Shown here in pieces: positions 12,310-25,594 of a DNA stretch of 64,000 bases (within the stretch, counting starts at the first letter, position 1; the number at the start of each line of letters is the position of its first letter). Location: assembly GCA_012932865.1 (NCBI GenBank), contig SAXG01000110.1, positions 1 through 64,000 of the forward strand, given 5' to 3'. A program made the position numbers and the translations under genes. The notes under the pieces were generated by a model. The model did not search any database. It had not been told where the DNA came from and worked only from the letters and a program-made list of their open reading frames with translations. This DNA is from Amylostereum areolatum. Lineage: Eukaryota > Basidiomycota > Agaricomycetes > Russulales > Stereaceae.

Positions 12310-14384
12310 TCATGTCGCACGCCGTTCCCTGAGCTCCTGCTCGAGGATAAGATCGGGATCGCGTCCCTTGACCTCGGGGAGCAGCAGCGAGACAAACGCG
12401 CCGGCGATGCAGCACCCGACGAAAACTGCTCGTCGCGGTCAGCATCTCCATGCAGAAAGAGGAGACAAGCACGTACTCCAGAGCACGTTCGGCGTGCCGA
12501 TGTTCTTGCTAAGCTCGTTGAATGCCAGGGACGAGATGATGGCCCCGGCCTTGCCCGAGGCAGCGGACACTCCGTGCGCGGTCGCGCGGTACTTGGTCGG
12601 GAACACCTCCGCGGGGTACACATACGTCGTCCTGTCCCCGTCCCATCAAGGTCAGAATTGCATACCAGACACGAAGAAGAGAGGGCCTGACGCGTTCGCT
12701 CCGAAGTTGAAGAAAAACTGCAGGAAGGCAAAGCAGACGACGAAGCCAACCTTGCTGAGCTCGTGGAACCGTCCCGCCATGATGCCCACTGGGAAGTTTG
12801 TTTCGTCAACCTTCCGGTGCCCAACGAAAGCCTAAAGCGGCGACTCACGGAAGAGCGCAGCCAGCAAGAAACCCTGGATCTGGATCCACTTGCGCCCCAA
12901 CTTCTCGATCGTGAGCACGGTGACATAGTATCCTGTGCACGCACGTTCGTCAGTTCTCCACCATAGGGACGCGAAGAGGCGCGGACAATGACGCACCTGG
13001 GACGAATCCGAGCACGGTGATGATGATATTTCCGATGGAGATCTTGAATAGGCGTTCCCAAGGCGTGCCGGACGTGCCAGCGAACCCAATCTGCTGCAGG
13101 ACCACGTTCTGGTTGAGGTTGATGCCGTAGAACGCGATGTCGAGCAGGAACCAGCAGCCAGAGGTGGCCATCAGGATCTTCAGGTGCCGCCACTCGGAGA
13201 AGTAGTGGAGGAACTCTGCGAGGACGTGTTAAAACGGGCGGGGGAGGAGGAGGGCAAGCGTACCGCGGAAGTGGGCCTTCTTTTTGATCTCGGGTACGGG
13301 AGCGGGCACGACCTCGCCGTCACTGGCGCTGCTCACGCTCGGCGAGGGCTTCTTCTCCTGGACGGAATCGGGTTTTGTCAGGTCGTCTTCCACGGGTTTG
13401 GGGGCCTCCTGGGACTTGAGGAAGCGCTTCGACTCGGGGAGGGTCAGCCGTTGGTAGAGCGTGGCAAAGGCGGGGATGAGCGACAGCCCGACCGCGATCC
13501 GCCAGACGCCGTCGACCTTGCTGGTCTCGCCGAGGTCGTTCATGGCATGCTTGTAGCACGCGAGCACGATGATGACGACGAGACTGCCGACGAGCGAGCC
13601 CCAGCCCTGGTTGGCGAAGATGTACGCGAGGAGGGTGCCGCGCTTGCGGAGGTTGGCGCGGTCGGAGGTGATGGAGGCGGACATAGGGTAGTCGCCGCCC
13701 ACGCCGATGCCGAGGATGATGCGGAAGACGGCAAGGTAGATGAGGGATCCGGAGGGAGAAAGGTCGCCGGTGGGGGTCGAGATCGCCATGATGGTGGCGA
13801 AGATGATAAGCATGAGCTCCTTGCCGTCTGCAGGACCAGAAAACCCGTCAGCGTGGAAAGCAAATATGAGCAGAGACCGCTTACAGATGGCTTTGCGACC
13901 GTAGCGGTCGGCCATGTAGCCTACGCAAGATCAGAGGGGTGTGTTATGGAGAAGTCGGGTAAGACGCACCGAACGCAAATTGACCGATGACGCTGCCGAT
14001 GTTGGCCCCTGCCTTCACGAAACCTTCCAACCCTGTCGGAAGTTTGTTGCCGCCGTACAGACGGTACTGCAGCATTGTCGCCACGGGCTGAACGGCAGTG
14101 ATAAGCACGAAAGTGAGCAAGAAAAACGTGGCGGGCTCACGTTGATGATAAACAAATCGTACGCTAATCATGCGCCGTCAGACCGCGATCCCGTTCAAGT
14201 ACGAAAAACACTCACCATCGAGGAAGAACCCAACGCCAGCGATGCCAAGGAGCTTCACCTCGGTGTACGTGAGGACGAACGGGGGTCTATCCTCTCCATC
14301 CCTCTCGTACTCCTCCAGGCTTGACTTGAAGCGTGGCTGGACGGCGGCCTCCTCGTCGTGGATCTTCTCATTCTGCGTCGCCAT
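12310..14384 (-). CDS. PHO84-type H+/phosphate symporter (MFS)
   Basis: This is a major-facilitator transporter of the phosphate:H+ symporter family, expected in the plasma membrane. The start [14 protein letters not shown] leads into [19 protein letters not shown], with the intracellular motif [10 protein letters not shown] after helix 2. [14 protein letters not shown] is the hallmark of PHO84-like carriers. A charged central loop follows helix 6, then [20 protein letters not shown] in the second half, and the C terminus reads [13 protein letters not shown]. Six or more short introns join cleanly. One, near 12,640-12,700, restores [17 protein letters not shown]. All exons read through without breaks. 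The preceding intergenic region shows nothing obvious about phosphate regulation. Confidence 0.9.
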
Positions 14385-17233
14385 CTCTGAGGTGTCAAAA
14401 GAGTGCTACGGGGCGCCAACGTCAGTGGGATGTACTTATAGAGAAAAAGGCGACGCACGTTGGATGAGGAGCGAGGTGGTCTCCAGAACGGAGATGGAAA
14501 AGCAACTCAAGTCTCAGTGGAGCACACGACCATAAATTTGCTCGGCTTCCCGGCTCCGGCCGCCTCTGGGTTTAGGAAGCCGAAGCTCAAGCTCTAGAGT
14601 CTGGACTGGTGGCTGGCCTACGGACGGAGTATGTCCTCAAGATGTTGCGGGAAATATCGTATTTCTACGTATGAACGGGTATGTACATCGTGCACTAGGG
14701 ATAGGTATGTAAAAGTACGAACGAAACATCCACCAGAAGATGTTCAACATGCAGACTCCTAGCTCGATCTTAGCTTGTGCAGAAGTGAGGTATATTGATC
14801 GGGTGGGTGGGAGTCTGGGTAACCATTCAAAAACCCGGGACACGTTCCGATGACTGAGTTACGCAAAGAGGGGTGTTGGCCGCATAGGAGACGTGAGACG
14901 GTTCGCGATACCCTGTACGCGCCGATCACTTGGTTGGACCAGAAGATAGATACCGGTACTTACCCAGGACTACACAGAGTACGGGTGTTGACGCGTCGAC
15001 GAAGCTAGCACTAGATGACATTGTTGAAGATGGAGGTATTATGGACTCCGATAGAGAGGGGGGGATGGAGAGGTGGGAGGAGAGGGGGGAGGAAAAGCGT
15101 GGATGGTGATGATGGGCAGTGGAGAACCTACGGTTCAGCATTATACTTGGATGGATTCTTTCTTCTGCACGAGTCGGAGAAACAGATGGTGAGTGTCCCG
15201 CCACCTCTCCGCAAAATCCCAGGTCGGAGTCAAGGCTAGAGTCGAACGGAGGTCGAGGATGGGGCAGGAAGTTGCCGTTCGAGGCGCTCACCCTCAGTCT
15301 GGCCATCGAGGACGAGTATCTAACTTATCACGGTGAAAGCGTCGTCCCATAGAGGAGGTCAGCATGGATATACGTGAACGTCCATACCGTGAGTCGGAAG
15401 TAACACGAACGCCATCGCCATGTCTGCCAGTGAACACTCACTGTCGTCACCCTCTACCGTCCGTTAACAGCATCAGCATTTTGGGAAAATCGAATGGCGA
15501 TTGGACCTTGAAGGGCCTGAGAACTGGTGCGGGTGGAGAGTTTACCGGCTATGGTGGTGGTTGGAACTTGGAAGCAAGCGCGACGCGGTGCCAGACCGTG
15601 ACGTAATTGTACGACCTCTTTGCTCCTGACCGCCATCTTCCGAGTGCACACTTGGTGCACACACAGAAACTCGTAGATGCCTCGGCGACGTTTCCTTGTT
15701 TATAATTCGGAACTTCCATCTTGAAAGGGATCCTGAAACTACAAGGGGGCTTTCCAGAGCATCCCTGCGGCATCGATGGTCCAAAATGCCACTGGCTTGT
15801 CTCAATAGCGCATTGGTGAGTCGGTACTCGTCTGGTGCTGTCTGATGGGTGAGAATGCATGAAGGTTGAATGCTACTCTGCTAGGATGTCCCGGTCCTTT
15901 TATTTTCAAAAGTACGCTCATCATCACTCTCGTGCGACACAAAAAGCCTGAATGAAAGTCAGATGTCGCAGATGTATACCCCACAAGACCCCACAGCATG
16001 TAACATATTTCGCGACCAAACTCCTCGCTACTTAGTACTCAGACGCATACAGAACCTCGGACACGCTAGCAATCACCCCTCCCTCTTCAATATTGGGCAT
16101 CCCTTGTCGCCAAAATACAAAACGGCGGTTATTTTCACAGAGGAGCGGGACAGGTCAGGAGCGACATTGTTACAGCCTCGGCATATGCAGCTGTCGATTC
16201 TGAACGACTTCGGTGCGAACATCGCGACAAGATGTTCAGAACCCACTACAGAGGTACCTTGGTTGAGACTTGCGATTCGACATCCGTTCACTGATATATA
16301 CGCTCCGACAGATTAGCTCATCTCACGAACATGCGCTCGTAATACCGTGCCCAATATGAGTCACCTCCTCGTAGAGGCGTCGTCAACGACAGGCAGAGTT
16401 CATTCACGTTCAAGATGGTGGTCAGAATCCGGTGTTTCCTCGCGAGCGACGGGCGCAATTCGCTGTCCTCACCACCGATCCGGTTGTCAGAGGCATAGAA
16501 CATTCGAAGGCAGGTCCCCGAGGCGTCCACAACGAAGAGGCTGGCACCCAGGCGAGCACAATGGCGAGATTGCGACAACGCTAGACATCAAGGACTGGAC
16601 GTCATCCACTCTGCCAACTCTGCATCCACCCCATTCCAGTCCCTTTCCCGCCTTAAAACTCGTCTCATCTATCTATCCTTGACTACATATACCCTCAATG
16701 CTCGAAAAAGTAGGGATTGGCAAGGCAAACTAAATCTACAACTACTCAACAGAGCCGATGCGACGATCACAGACGACGCGCCGTTTCCCCCGCTCTCTCA
16801 AGCCTCAGCGCCTCCCCTCTCCGCCTATCTTTCTGTCCTTGTTTCATATTCTGTCGACATACGTGTAATGCTGCCTTCTTTCTATTATTCAAGATACGGA
16901 CACTTCGAGCAATATATCATTTTCATCCCAGACCCTGTTTTTGCCCAGACCTTCCATCCTGTCTTTGTCCCATGATTCAAGATACCGCTCGTGGACCCGG
17001 CGGATCCGACGGACCCGCCATAAGTGGTTCGCACGAACGTCGAACGTTCTGTATCTTGTGATTCGTGAATGGCTAAGTTTGCTCTATCAGTAATCCAGAC
17101 AACATCACATGTGTGTTTTCGCCTTCAACTTTCATGCGATGCCTGTGCCCTATGACTGACCTTCTGCGTCTTGCAGTGATTATATAGTGCGTGGAGAAAC
17201 GCGTCTCGCCTTGAACGCTTCTTCGCCCCCACG
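14385..17233. other. Intergenic, no gene recognised
   Basis: About 2.8 kb between divergently oriented genes. Small open frames lack domains. A possible short first exon (MSSSASFVDASTP, minus strand, near 15,016) is followed by a GTAAGT donor, but no convincing continuation was found. A TATATA element about 50 bp upstream of the carboxylesterase start is a likely core promoter. Confidence 0.45.
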
Positions 17234-19779
17234 ATGCCATCCAGCGTCCCGTTACTCGGAATTGCGCTCATCGGGTTGTCAGTCTTCGTGTCGATCGGTC
17301 TTGCGTCGCGAAGTGTGGATCCCACCATCACGCTCGACAACGGGACGTTCACCGGGGTAACTTCCGGAGCTGTAAACTCGTTCTTGGGTATCCCGTTCGC
17401 GTTACCGCCGTACGTCGTCTCTCTTCGTCGTTGATCACTGCTCTAACGATATGTTTACGTACGGCTTGTGTAGACTGGACGATTTACGTTTCCAACTTCC
17501 CAAGGCGAATGCTCCGTACACAGGCGCACACAATGCGACTGCCTTCGGGCATTCGTGCATCCAGCAGAGCGGTACGGCGCCCATTCCATCGGGCCTTGAT
17601 CCAAAAGCAATAGAGTACCTGAAAAGCTCTGGGATCACACCGACGAGCGATGACGAGGATTGTGAGCATTCGCTGTGTCCGTTTTTCCGAAAGTCGACCG
17701 TTAACGTTTTGGACCTAGGCTTGACGGTGAACGTTGTCGCCCCGGCCGATGTAACGCCCGAGTCGAAGTTACCTGTGGTCGTGGTACGTGTTTTTTCTTC
17801 TTTCCAGTTTTCAGAGTCAGTAACGATTTTTGCTCGGTCTCTTCTTCTGCAGTGGATCTACGGAGGTACGAGAGTGGACGCAAGGTTGGAAGGAAACTCC
17901 CTTGACATGCTTGTGACTAGGCGGATTTGAGAATGGCTCGAGCTCGACGTATGTGTCATCTCTCGTCACTCTTTACCCTACGGCTTGCTCACGCCTCGTT
18001 CGTGCCCTTTTTGCAGCTTTGACGGCAGCGCTGTTGTTCAACGTTCCCTGGACTTGGATATCCCCGTCCTTTATGTCTCATTAAATTATCGGTACACCTC
18101 TCCCAGCTGTTTGGGGCCATACGCCAAGATTGACCACCAGTGATTTTTATTATAGCGTCACAGGTACATATTGTCCCTAGACACATTCCAAGGCGACCAT
18201 ATGCTGAAGGATGGCCACTCAGCTTTAGGATTCCTGGACGGTAGAGAAATCAGAGACGCAGGGCTCGGAAATCTGGGACTTCAAGACCGTACGCTCGCGT
18301 TCCTCCCGTGCTCCCAATCACGTCTGACATCTACTTTAAGAACGTCTGGCGCTCCGCTGGGTCCAAAAGTACATATCTACCTTTGGGGGCGACCCGGAAA
18401 AAGTTACTATGTACGCTGATATACTCTCACCCTTGCTCTGACCATGGCCTTACCTGACAATTTTCATAGCTGGGGAGAGAGTGCCGGGGCGATCTCCGTC
18501 GCACTCCAGATGCTTACGAATGGCGGCGACACGGAGGGCCTTTTCCGCGCAGCATTCATGCAGTCGGGCTCGCCCATTCCCAGCGCTGGGACCGTTGAAA
18601 CAGGTTTGTCCGCCCATACGCTTCAGAAATGCTACTCATGCTGAAAGACCGGTTCTAGCTCAAGAACACTTTGACCAGCTTGTGGACGACACCAATTGCA
18701 CGACCTCCGAGGACAAGCTGGCGTGCTTGCGCCAGGTTCCCATCGACGTCCTAAGAAACGCGATTAACGCGTCGCCGAGTATCTTTTCGTTCTATGTTTG
18801 TTGATCCAGCCATCCATGAAATATCTGCTCATCTTCTCCCTACAGTCTACGATGCTAACATGGACTCCGCGCAACGATGGCACCTTCCTTCCTGACACAC
18901 CTATGGATCTCCTACTCCAAGGCAGCGTCGCGGATATCCCATTCGTCACAGGTGTGTACATCCGACGTCCATGCCCACGCACTTCCTGACATTTTTCCCG
19001 AAGGCGACTGCGATGACGAGGGAACCCTCTTCTCCCTCTCCAATGCCAACCTCACGTGTGTCGTTATCGTCCCCCCAGCCACGCTTGAATCTCAACCATA
19101 CGCTCCCTCATCCTAGGACCGACGACGAAGTCCACGATTACATGGCCAACGTCTACTTCCCAGGCGCAAATTCCTCCTCCATCCACAAGCTCCTCGAGCT
19201 CTACCCGCAAGACCCAACCCAAGGCTCACCCTTCGACACCGGCGACCTGAACCAAGTAACGCCCCAGTTCAAGCGGATCGCCGCGATCATAGGCGACTTC
19301 ACATTCCAGGCTCCCCGCCGTTTCTTCTTGAATCACAGGTCGGCGAAGCAAAAGACGTGGTCCCTTTGTGCGTATATTCTCTGTTTTCTTGTACACGGTC
19401 ATACTGAATCTTCCATGGGTTGCATTCGAAGTGAACAAACGCTCGAAGAATCTCCCTGACCTCGGCTCCGTAAGCATACCCTTCTCACCTCCCGTCCTCC
19501 TCCTCGCTCAGACCCCACAACCCCGCTTCCTTTCAGGTCCACGCTTCTGACCTTGCGATCGTATTCGGACCCAGCGACATGACCGACTACCTCATCCGCT
19601 TTGCCGCATTCCTCGACCCGAACGGCGCAACTGGCATCGTGTGGCCACAGTACGACACCTCCGGTCGGCACCTCCTCACGTTTCTCGACGGCGACGTGCC
19701 GCTAGCGCTCTCGAAAGACACGTATAGGAAGGAGCAGATGGAGCTGGTGGCGGAGCTTTCGCTTGAGGCGCCAGCGTGA
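17234..19779 (+). CDS. Secreted type-B carboxylesterase/lipase
   Basis: This is an alpha/beta-hydrolase of the cholinesterase-carboxylesterase family, predicted to be secreted and to hydrolyse esters or lipids. A signal peptide (MPSSVPLLGIALIGLSVFVS) precedes the family core: FLGIPFALPP, EDCLTVNVV, WIYGGGFENGSS (oxyanion loop), LGNLGLQD, and the nucleophile elbow WGESAGAIS with its catalytic serine. The segment HASDLAIVFGP near the C terminus supplies the catalytic histidine. At least ten short introns are needed; every junction I followed is in phase, including one inside the GGGF motif. The protein ends ELSLEAPA. It has no close functional partner among its neighbours. Confidence 0.9.
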
Positions 19780-22294
19780 GAGGGACAAGTACAACAAGGA
19801 TTCATTTTTGATTAGGTGGATCGTGGTGGAGCATCGAGCATAAACATAATACACATGTGTACTTCCAAAACGCGTGTGGGTAGACCGAGAGGAGTCATGG
19901 TCAGATTAGGAACCATGTTGAAAGACAACTTGAAGGCACATAACGTGCTGGCTCGAAACTTCGTCCTGGTGGTTCGAGGAGAAAGCGATGTTTTGGCCCT
20001 CGTCGCAGTTATCCCTACATGCTTGTTCGTCGAACTTGACTGTCAGGTCGCAGCTTGGATACGGGGATCGGGTACTGATGCGACGAGAACAAGTGGGTGG
20101 ACCTTGGACGGGGCGTTGCTCTTCCTATGTAGGATAGACCATAGACGTATCGTTGGAAGCGTCAATGGATGTGTTTGACGGGAAGTCGACCCATGGATGT
20201 TATATCCGGAAGCGTTGCGCGTTGAGGGGGAGGCTCGACTTGTATGCATAATTATAACGTCTTTCGTCGTGCAGCGGATCATGGATGAGTTGGTAGGGCA
20301 TTGATTAACCTTGTTTTTGATTCTCGCCGATGGGAAGAGTTCAACGGTGTGAAGACCTTCGTTGTATAGTGCCACTGGTCGAAGGCGGGAGTGCAAACGT
20401 GAACTTTCTGCCATAGACGTCAGATACCCAACGCTCGTAAGACGGTGCATAGAAGACGCACCTGCCCAGGATGGATATCCGCCAAGCTCCAGAGCTGCGA
20501 GCGCCATCGGACTTCGGTTTTGCTTTGAGCTATGGACTTCGTCCGGAAGTTCAGCCAGAGGGCCTGCGATATCACGGTAAGCATTTTGGATGGTTCTACG
20601 GAATGTAAACCCGCACCTTTTTCCAAAGAGGCGTGCTGTCCCACTCGTCTTGTCATTGCGCCCAAGGTTTGAGGAGGATCGTCGGGTTGTAAAGAGCACA
20701 GGATTCAAGGAAAGCGGGGCGGTTGATGAGAGCGCGATGACCTGATGCCGATGACGATCTATGGACATAAGTTGAAAGGAAGATTGAGCGGGGTGGGAAT
20801 GGCGTAGTCTAGTGTCGATTCACGTGTCGGGAGGGGCACGGCGGCCGGTCTTGTCGCCATAGGCCTTGCGAGTTGGCATGTACAAGAATATGTGGGAGCG
20901 ATGACCATCTGCGAGACACGGTGGTCGTGCTGGAGACTGGAGGGTACCGAAGTGCCTTGATAGCAGTTGACGGTGAAGTTGCATAGAGGATCAAGCGATC
21001 CTGAAGTCTTGAGATCCAAAGGATAAGATGATGGAAGGCCGTTAGAAAATGATCAGGGAAAGGGGTCGCAGGCAAAGCTCTAATTATTTAAACATGGTCG
21101 TCAGCTACACAGCCCCGAGGCGACGACGCATACGTGACGCACTTGTCTAGTGGAATGGTGTCTATCATAAATCCTGCGCTACATCGAGCCACACCTCTCT
21201 ATCATACTCAACACCAAGAACCTGCAATGCGGAAGGTAAATGCGAGCACGCGAAAAACATCATGTTGTGCGTACCAAAAATCGGACGACAATCGTCGTGC
21301 ACGAGCAGGAGCGTGGGTAGGTGGGATGTCGGAGCTCAACTAGGATTAGATTGCCTCATCCCCGAGGAGAAATGACTTCCCTTGAGGGAATGAATCAGCA
21401 TCTCGTCCTAGGATCGAACAAGACACGGGTTACGCACCTGGCCGGTGGGATATCCGCCATTCCCTCGTGATCAATTGAAAAAACGACGCTAACCGTAAGA
21501 CACGAATAGCTAGGAACATCCATGCCCCTCATGAGCCCACGATACGCCCACAAATTGTAGGACAAGATCTCCCAGGGCGTCGGAGTGTTCACTATATAGG
21601 TGTTCGTGGTTCTTTCCTGGGCTCTTGGGTATGGGGCAGCTGGGTCGGAGCTTGGTGCGGAGGAATGCATGGTCGGGGTTTGGATGTTGAGATGAAACTT
21701 GAGGGGGCGGTAGAAGGGAAGGTCATCCTCTACGTCGTACGTCAGCTAACCTCCCGCAGACCACAAGACCCAAGTCGCACACCTATGCGTTATCCACAGC
21801 GAGCGCGAGTTGCTCCTTCAACATGGGAGAGTTTGAACCACAAAATCGACGCTAAAGGGAGAGAAACGAACAGGGTTAGCGCTTCCTTGTGATTACACTA
21901 GTCTCCTAAAGCAGACGTCGATGGAGTCAACCCTCGTACCTCGGGATCCTCTCATCAGACGTCTGCTATCACTCGCGCGTCCTTGTCGAGAGTTCGGCCA
22001 GCCGAGCTTTGCCGAACTTCTCACGAAATGTCGAAGCTTATCCAAACAATAACTTGTATATGATAAAATATGATAAAATATGATAAAATAAATATCTATA
22101 GTACAGGTGGTGTCTACAGCGGGTTGAACGTTGGCAGTCTGCACGATAAACTGAGGTATCGTGTGGTAGGTAGCCGAAGGGGACAGCGACAGATGCCACT
22201 AAATTAGTAGAGGCCGAGACCTCGAATCCTGAAGCTTGAAGCTTGAAGGCCGGATGTTTGCAAGGAAATTGAACGGCGGGGACTTTCGATTCGG
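19780..22294. other. Intergenic, no gene recognised
   Basis: Several overlapping open frames on both strands have no recognisable domain or consistent splice structure. A minus-strand frame starting at 21,670 (MHSSAPSSDPAAPYPRAQER) looks mildly protein-like, but I could not extend it. Confidence 0.4.
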
Positions 22295-22540
22295 CTACAG
22301 ATAAGTTGGGAGGGAGCAATGTGGAAGGAGAAACAAGGATTTACGCACATTTCGGGGGGAGCGGTCTGTCGAGAGACTCGGGGATAAGTTCGCGTGGTAG
22401 AGCGCGGGGTAGTCCTTCTCGATGCCGAAGATCTGCTCAATTGTTTCCTGCGCGCGAGCATACGTCATGAGCTCGTGATGGTCCGCGCCAAGGGTTGTCT
22501 TCGAAGTTTGTTGGAAGAGGGTCTTTGCGGGTTGGAACAA
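22295..22540 (-). CDS. Possible exon of an unrecognised gene
   Basis: The frame beginning MFQPAKTLFQQTSK and continuing through HHELMTYARAQETIEQIFG and EKDYPALYHANLSP reads like real protein, with GC-rich third positions. It is followed by a GTGCGT donor near AAT. I do not recognise the family and could not place the flanking exons, so the limits given are only those of the open frame. It could be part of a larger minus-strand gene reaching 22.7 kb or further. Confidence 0.3.
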   Translation of the reverse strand: MFQPAKTLFQQTSKTTLGADHHELMTYARAQETIEQIFGIEKDYPALYHANLSPSLSTDRSPRNVRKSLFLLPHCSLPTYL

Positions 22541-24314
22541 GTAGGTCCAATGTCGACGGAGTCACACAAGGGAGGCGGACAGGATTTGAGGTTGGTGGCT
22601 GGAGGAGAAGGTAGACGTAGCATGATTGCACGAGGATCAAAATGATGTGACAAACGAGCAAGTACCAGAGGGGGTGGTGCAAATGTTACGCGTTCAGCAA
22701 TTAGGAGATGAGGAAACAGCGGCGCGGGATCATGAATGCATACGATGATACAAATGAAGGGAACTTACCAACGGCATCCTGATTCTACTGACGAGAATCC
22801 TGACCCGGAAGTAGCGATGCACGCCCTTGTTGGATTTAAAACGGTGCCGTAGATACTGATGCAGAGGGACGAGAGTGAGAAAAGATAGATTATGTTTGCA
22901 GGACTTATCCTGTTAGCGGGCAGGGCGGGCGGTGTCTGAAAAAGGCAGTCACATGATATGCCGACCACCGGCTGGCCGAACTCTCGACAAGGCTATCGGT
23001 AGTGAAAGTAGACTAGATTACACGCGTAAACGAACATACCGGAGGTTGCATCCCTCCGAGACGCAAAATCCGGCCTTGCTTCACACGTTTGTTCTCCAAC
23101 ACGTCCTATTCGCCTTGAGGGGGGAAGCCAACCCTATAAGAGCCGCTGTTGCGTCGCACCATCATCCGAGGAACCGAGGGTAATTTGGGCGTGCCAGCGC
23201 GGGACGACGAGTGGAATTTCGGCATCGATCACCATACGGAGGACCGTGAGCCATTGCGGGGAAGTGGGAAGATGACTTGTGGGGGAAAGGGAAAGACGCT
23301 CAGGAGGGTTTGGGGAGCTTTGGGGATGGGGAAAGGCGGACAGCATCGGCAAGGTCGGCGAGCGAAAATTTCAGCGAGCGATCCCGGATTTTCAATGCTT
23401 CGTCGTCCTAGGGTGATGCGCCAAACGTTGAGACCCTCAACTTGATACGGGGACCAGGGCAGGGGATTCCGGTGGTTTGGACGATTCGATGGTGTTGAAC
23501 TAGGTTGAACTTGATTGCTCGCGATCGCCGGCGGGAGTAATTGAAGACAATGGGTTGGGTGTCCAGGGCGACGAGCTCAGTTCGTGCTAAGGCTCAGGCG
23601 ACGCCACCAAACATAGCCGTCTTGAAGGAGGTCCTATCAACTATGGGGGGTCGGGCGGACGAGGGAGAGGTGGCGGCGGAGGTGATGGTGGGTATGGTGG
23701 GAAGTGTAGGTATCGTTCCTCTGTAGGTGCGTCGTCGTGTTTCCGGGTGGACCTGATAGAACTCCTACAGACTACAGCATGATTTCTACGGCTTTTCGGT
23801 TCTCCGCCTATGATATCCTACGACTTCCTGCGCGATGCGTTCTTTGGCGATGCCAGACTATGATGGTTATCGATGGATGTTCGCGTTCGGTGGTGGTTCC
23901 TTCTGGTGCCGGGTTGAGTCGATAGAAGGTCCCATGGGCCCCCTTGGGCCATCGACGAAACCGTCGGCCTGGGTATACGTATATCTTATCTGGCAATTGT
24001 CGGTAAGGTTCGGTTGCAACCTGTTTCAACATATCGATCTTACTCACTACATTTTAGGCTGGCATACAGTTGAAGTCCAACGGTCAAACTCGATGAGTTT
24101 CGAGTTTGTCGGAGAAGTGGGCGGATTATTTAACCTGTCGAACGACTCCGGTCTCAGTGGACAAAGGGGGTCGCGGCGTACGCTGACCAGCAGCAAGCAG
24201 CGTAAGTTGCCAATTCCGATAGACTGGAGGGGTCTCGTGGTCGCTCTGTGGCGTGAGGTGGTATTGCTTCGGCGTGGGTCGCGGGCACGCGATGAGACTG
24301 AGGCCACCCACGTC
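22541..24314. other. No gene recognised
   Basis: Nothing can be supported with confidence. A Gly/Arg-rich stretch on the plus strand (about 23,625-23,715, encoding GGSGGRGRGGGGDGGYGG in one frame) resembles an RGG-type region but has no clear exon context. Confidence 0.35.
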
Positions 24315-24661
24315 TTATCTCCCCTCCACTTCCTCGTCGACAGCAGCAGCTGCGTAGTTGATATACCCCATGGCCTTCCTCGTCCAGGCCTGACGACGTT
24401 GGATGTTGGACGTCAAGAGATCGGAGGTCGGCGACTGGTCCATCATTCATGCTGCGACGAAGGTGGCTCGCACACAGGAACCCAGTGGATAATCTGCTCC
24501 AATATCTGCTCAAAGGATCGTCTGTCACAAGCATTGTCGGAATAGCAACGCAACTTACCTGGACTCTCTCTCACGGAGAGTACATCTTGCTCCACAACGT
24601 CCAGCGGCCAACCCCACTCTCTGAGAGTGAGTTTTCCTGCAGCATCCTCGAAGTCGCTCAT
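24315..24661 (-). CDS. Possible small two-exon gene, unrecognised
   Basis: A first exon MSDFEDAAGKLTLREWGWPL ends at a GTAAGT donor after VRESP. A following segment, split by one in-frame TGA, encodes SNIQRRQAWTRKAMGYINYA and ends EEVEGR. Both pieces look protein-like and lie on the same strand, but the junction is not settled: the simplest splice leads to the TGA before the second segment. The product would be small and soluble. I do not recognise it. Confidence 0.3.
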
Positions 24662-25594
24662 TGTTACACCTTGCTGCATAGGTCCTCTTCGTTGGAAAAC
24701 GAAGGCCCAGGTTCTCGGGGGCCATCTGAGAAGAGGGAATAGATGGGGGAGGAGGGAAGGGGGGAGAGGAAGGGTACGGGAGTTGGTGTTGGGCTTGAGC
24801 GCTCTGTTGAGCGCGGGTCGATATTCAACTATTTTCAGACTTCGTTGTCTCGCCGCCGATGCCAGCACTGGTACGTCCTCGGACCGCCATCCCTCGCAGC
24901 ACATCCCCTGCTGATTACATTCACGGACTCCTTGTCCCCACGCCCTTTACATCCAGGCTGGCAAACAGACAAAGATGATTGTCCGTGTGTACCGCCTCGA
25001 TGTGGGTTGCTCCACAAATTATGTTGTTCATTCCCGTCGAGTCACCCTAACACACCTCAATGTGTACTCGCCGTCACGGTAGACAGAGCCCAACCGATGT
25101 CTTCCGCTCGCTCTGCACCAGGGCCCTGTCGGTTGAATCGCTCTGGAACATGTCGCGGACCGTATGTTTCGATGCTCCGTCTCATGTCTCCATTCGGAAG
25201 ACCTTCGCGTTCGCTCGGGACAGCACAGGACGTCTAGTACGACGACTAGCCAAGTCCTCGTCCTTGAGTCTCGAAGAGGCTCTGATGCTTCTACGTGACC
25301 GGACACACGCATCCCCGGGAGTGACGGTCAGATTCGAATGTTCGTTCGACGACGCTCTCCTTGGTTAGAGCTGAAAAGGGGCCGCAGCTCGCTCTAGCCA
25401 CAAGAGCTTGTATAATTACCAGCGTTCCGACTTGTTTTCTGACTCCGAATCAGGCATTTTCAAGAGCATGTGGTTCCCATCTACAGTCAAGACCATATTA
25501 CTACTAGTATTACAGGTAGGACATGCCACCCTTGTAAAGCCTCGGCTGACGTCCTCATATACATTTCATATATAACTGTGGAGCATGTCGACAG
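24662..25594. other. No gene recognised
   Basis: A 102-codon plus-strand frame (25,060-25,368) has no known domain and no clear splice partners. It is not called as a gene. Confidence 0.4.

Noticed and set aside
12300..13193. A 297-codon minus-strand frame overlapping the phosphate transporter
   Set aside because: Antiparallel-shift shadow of the transporter exons; it contains no domain and runs through the introns.
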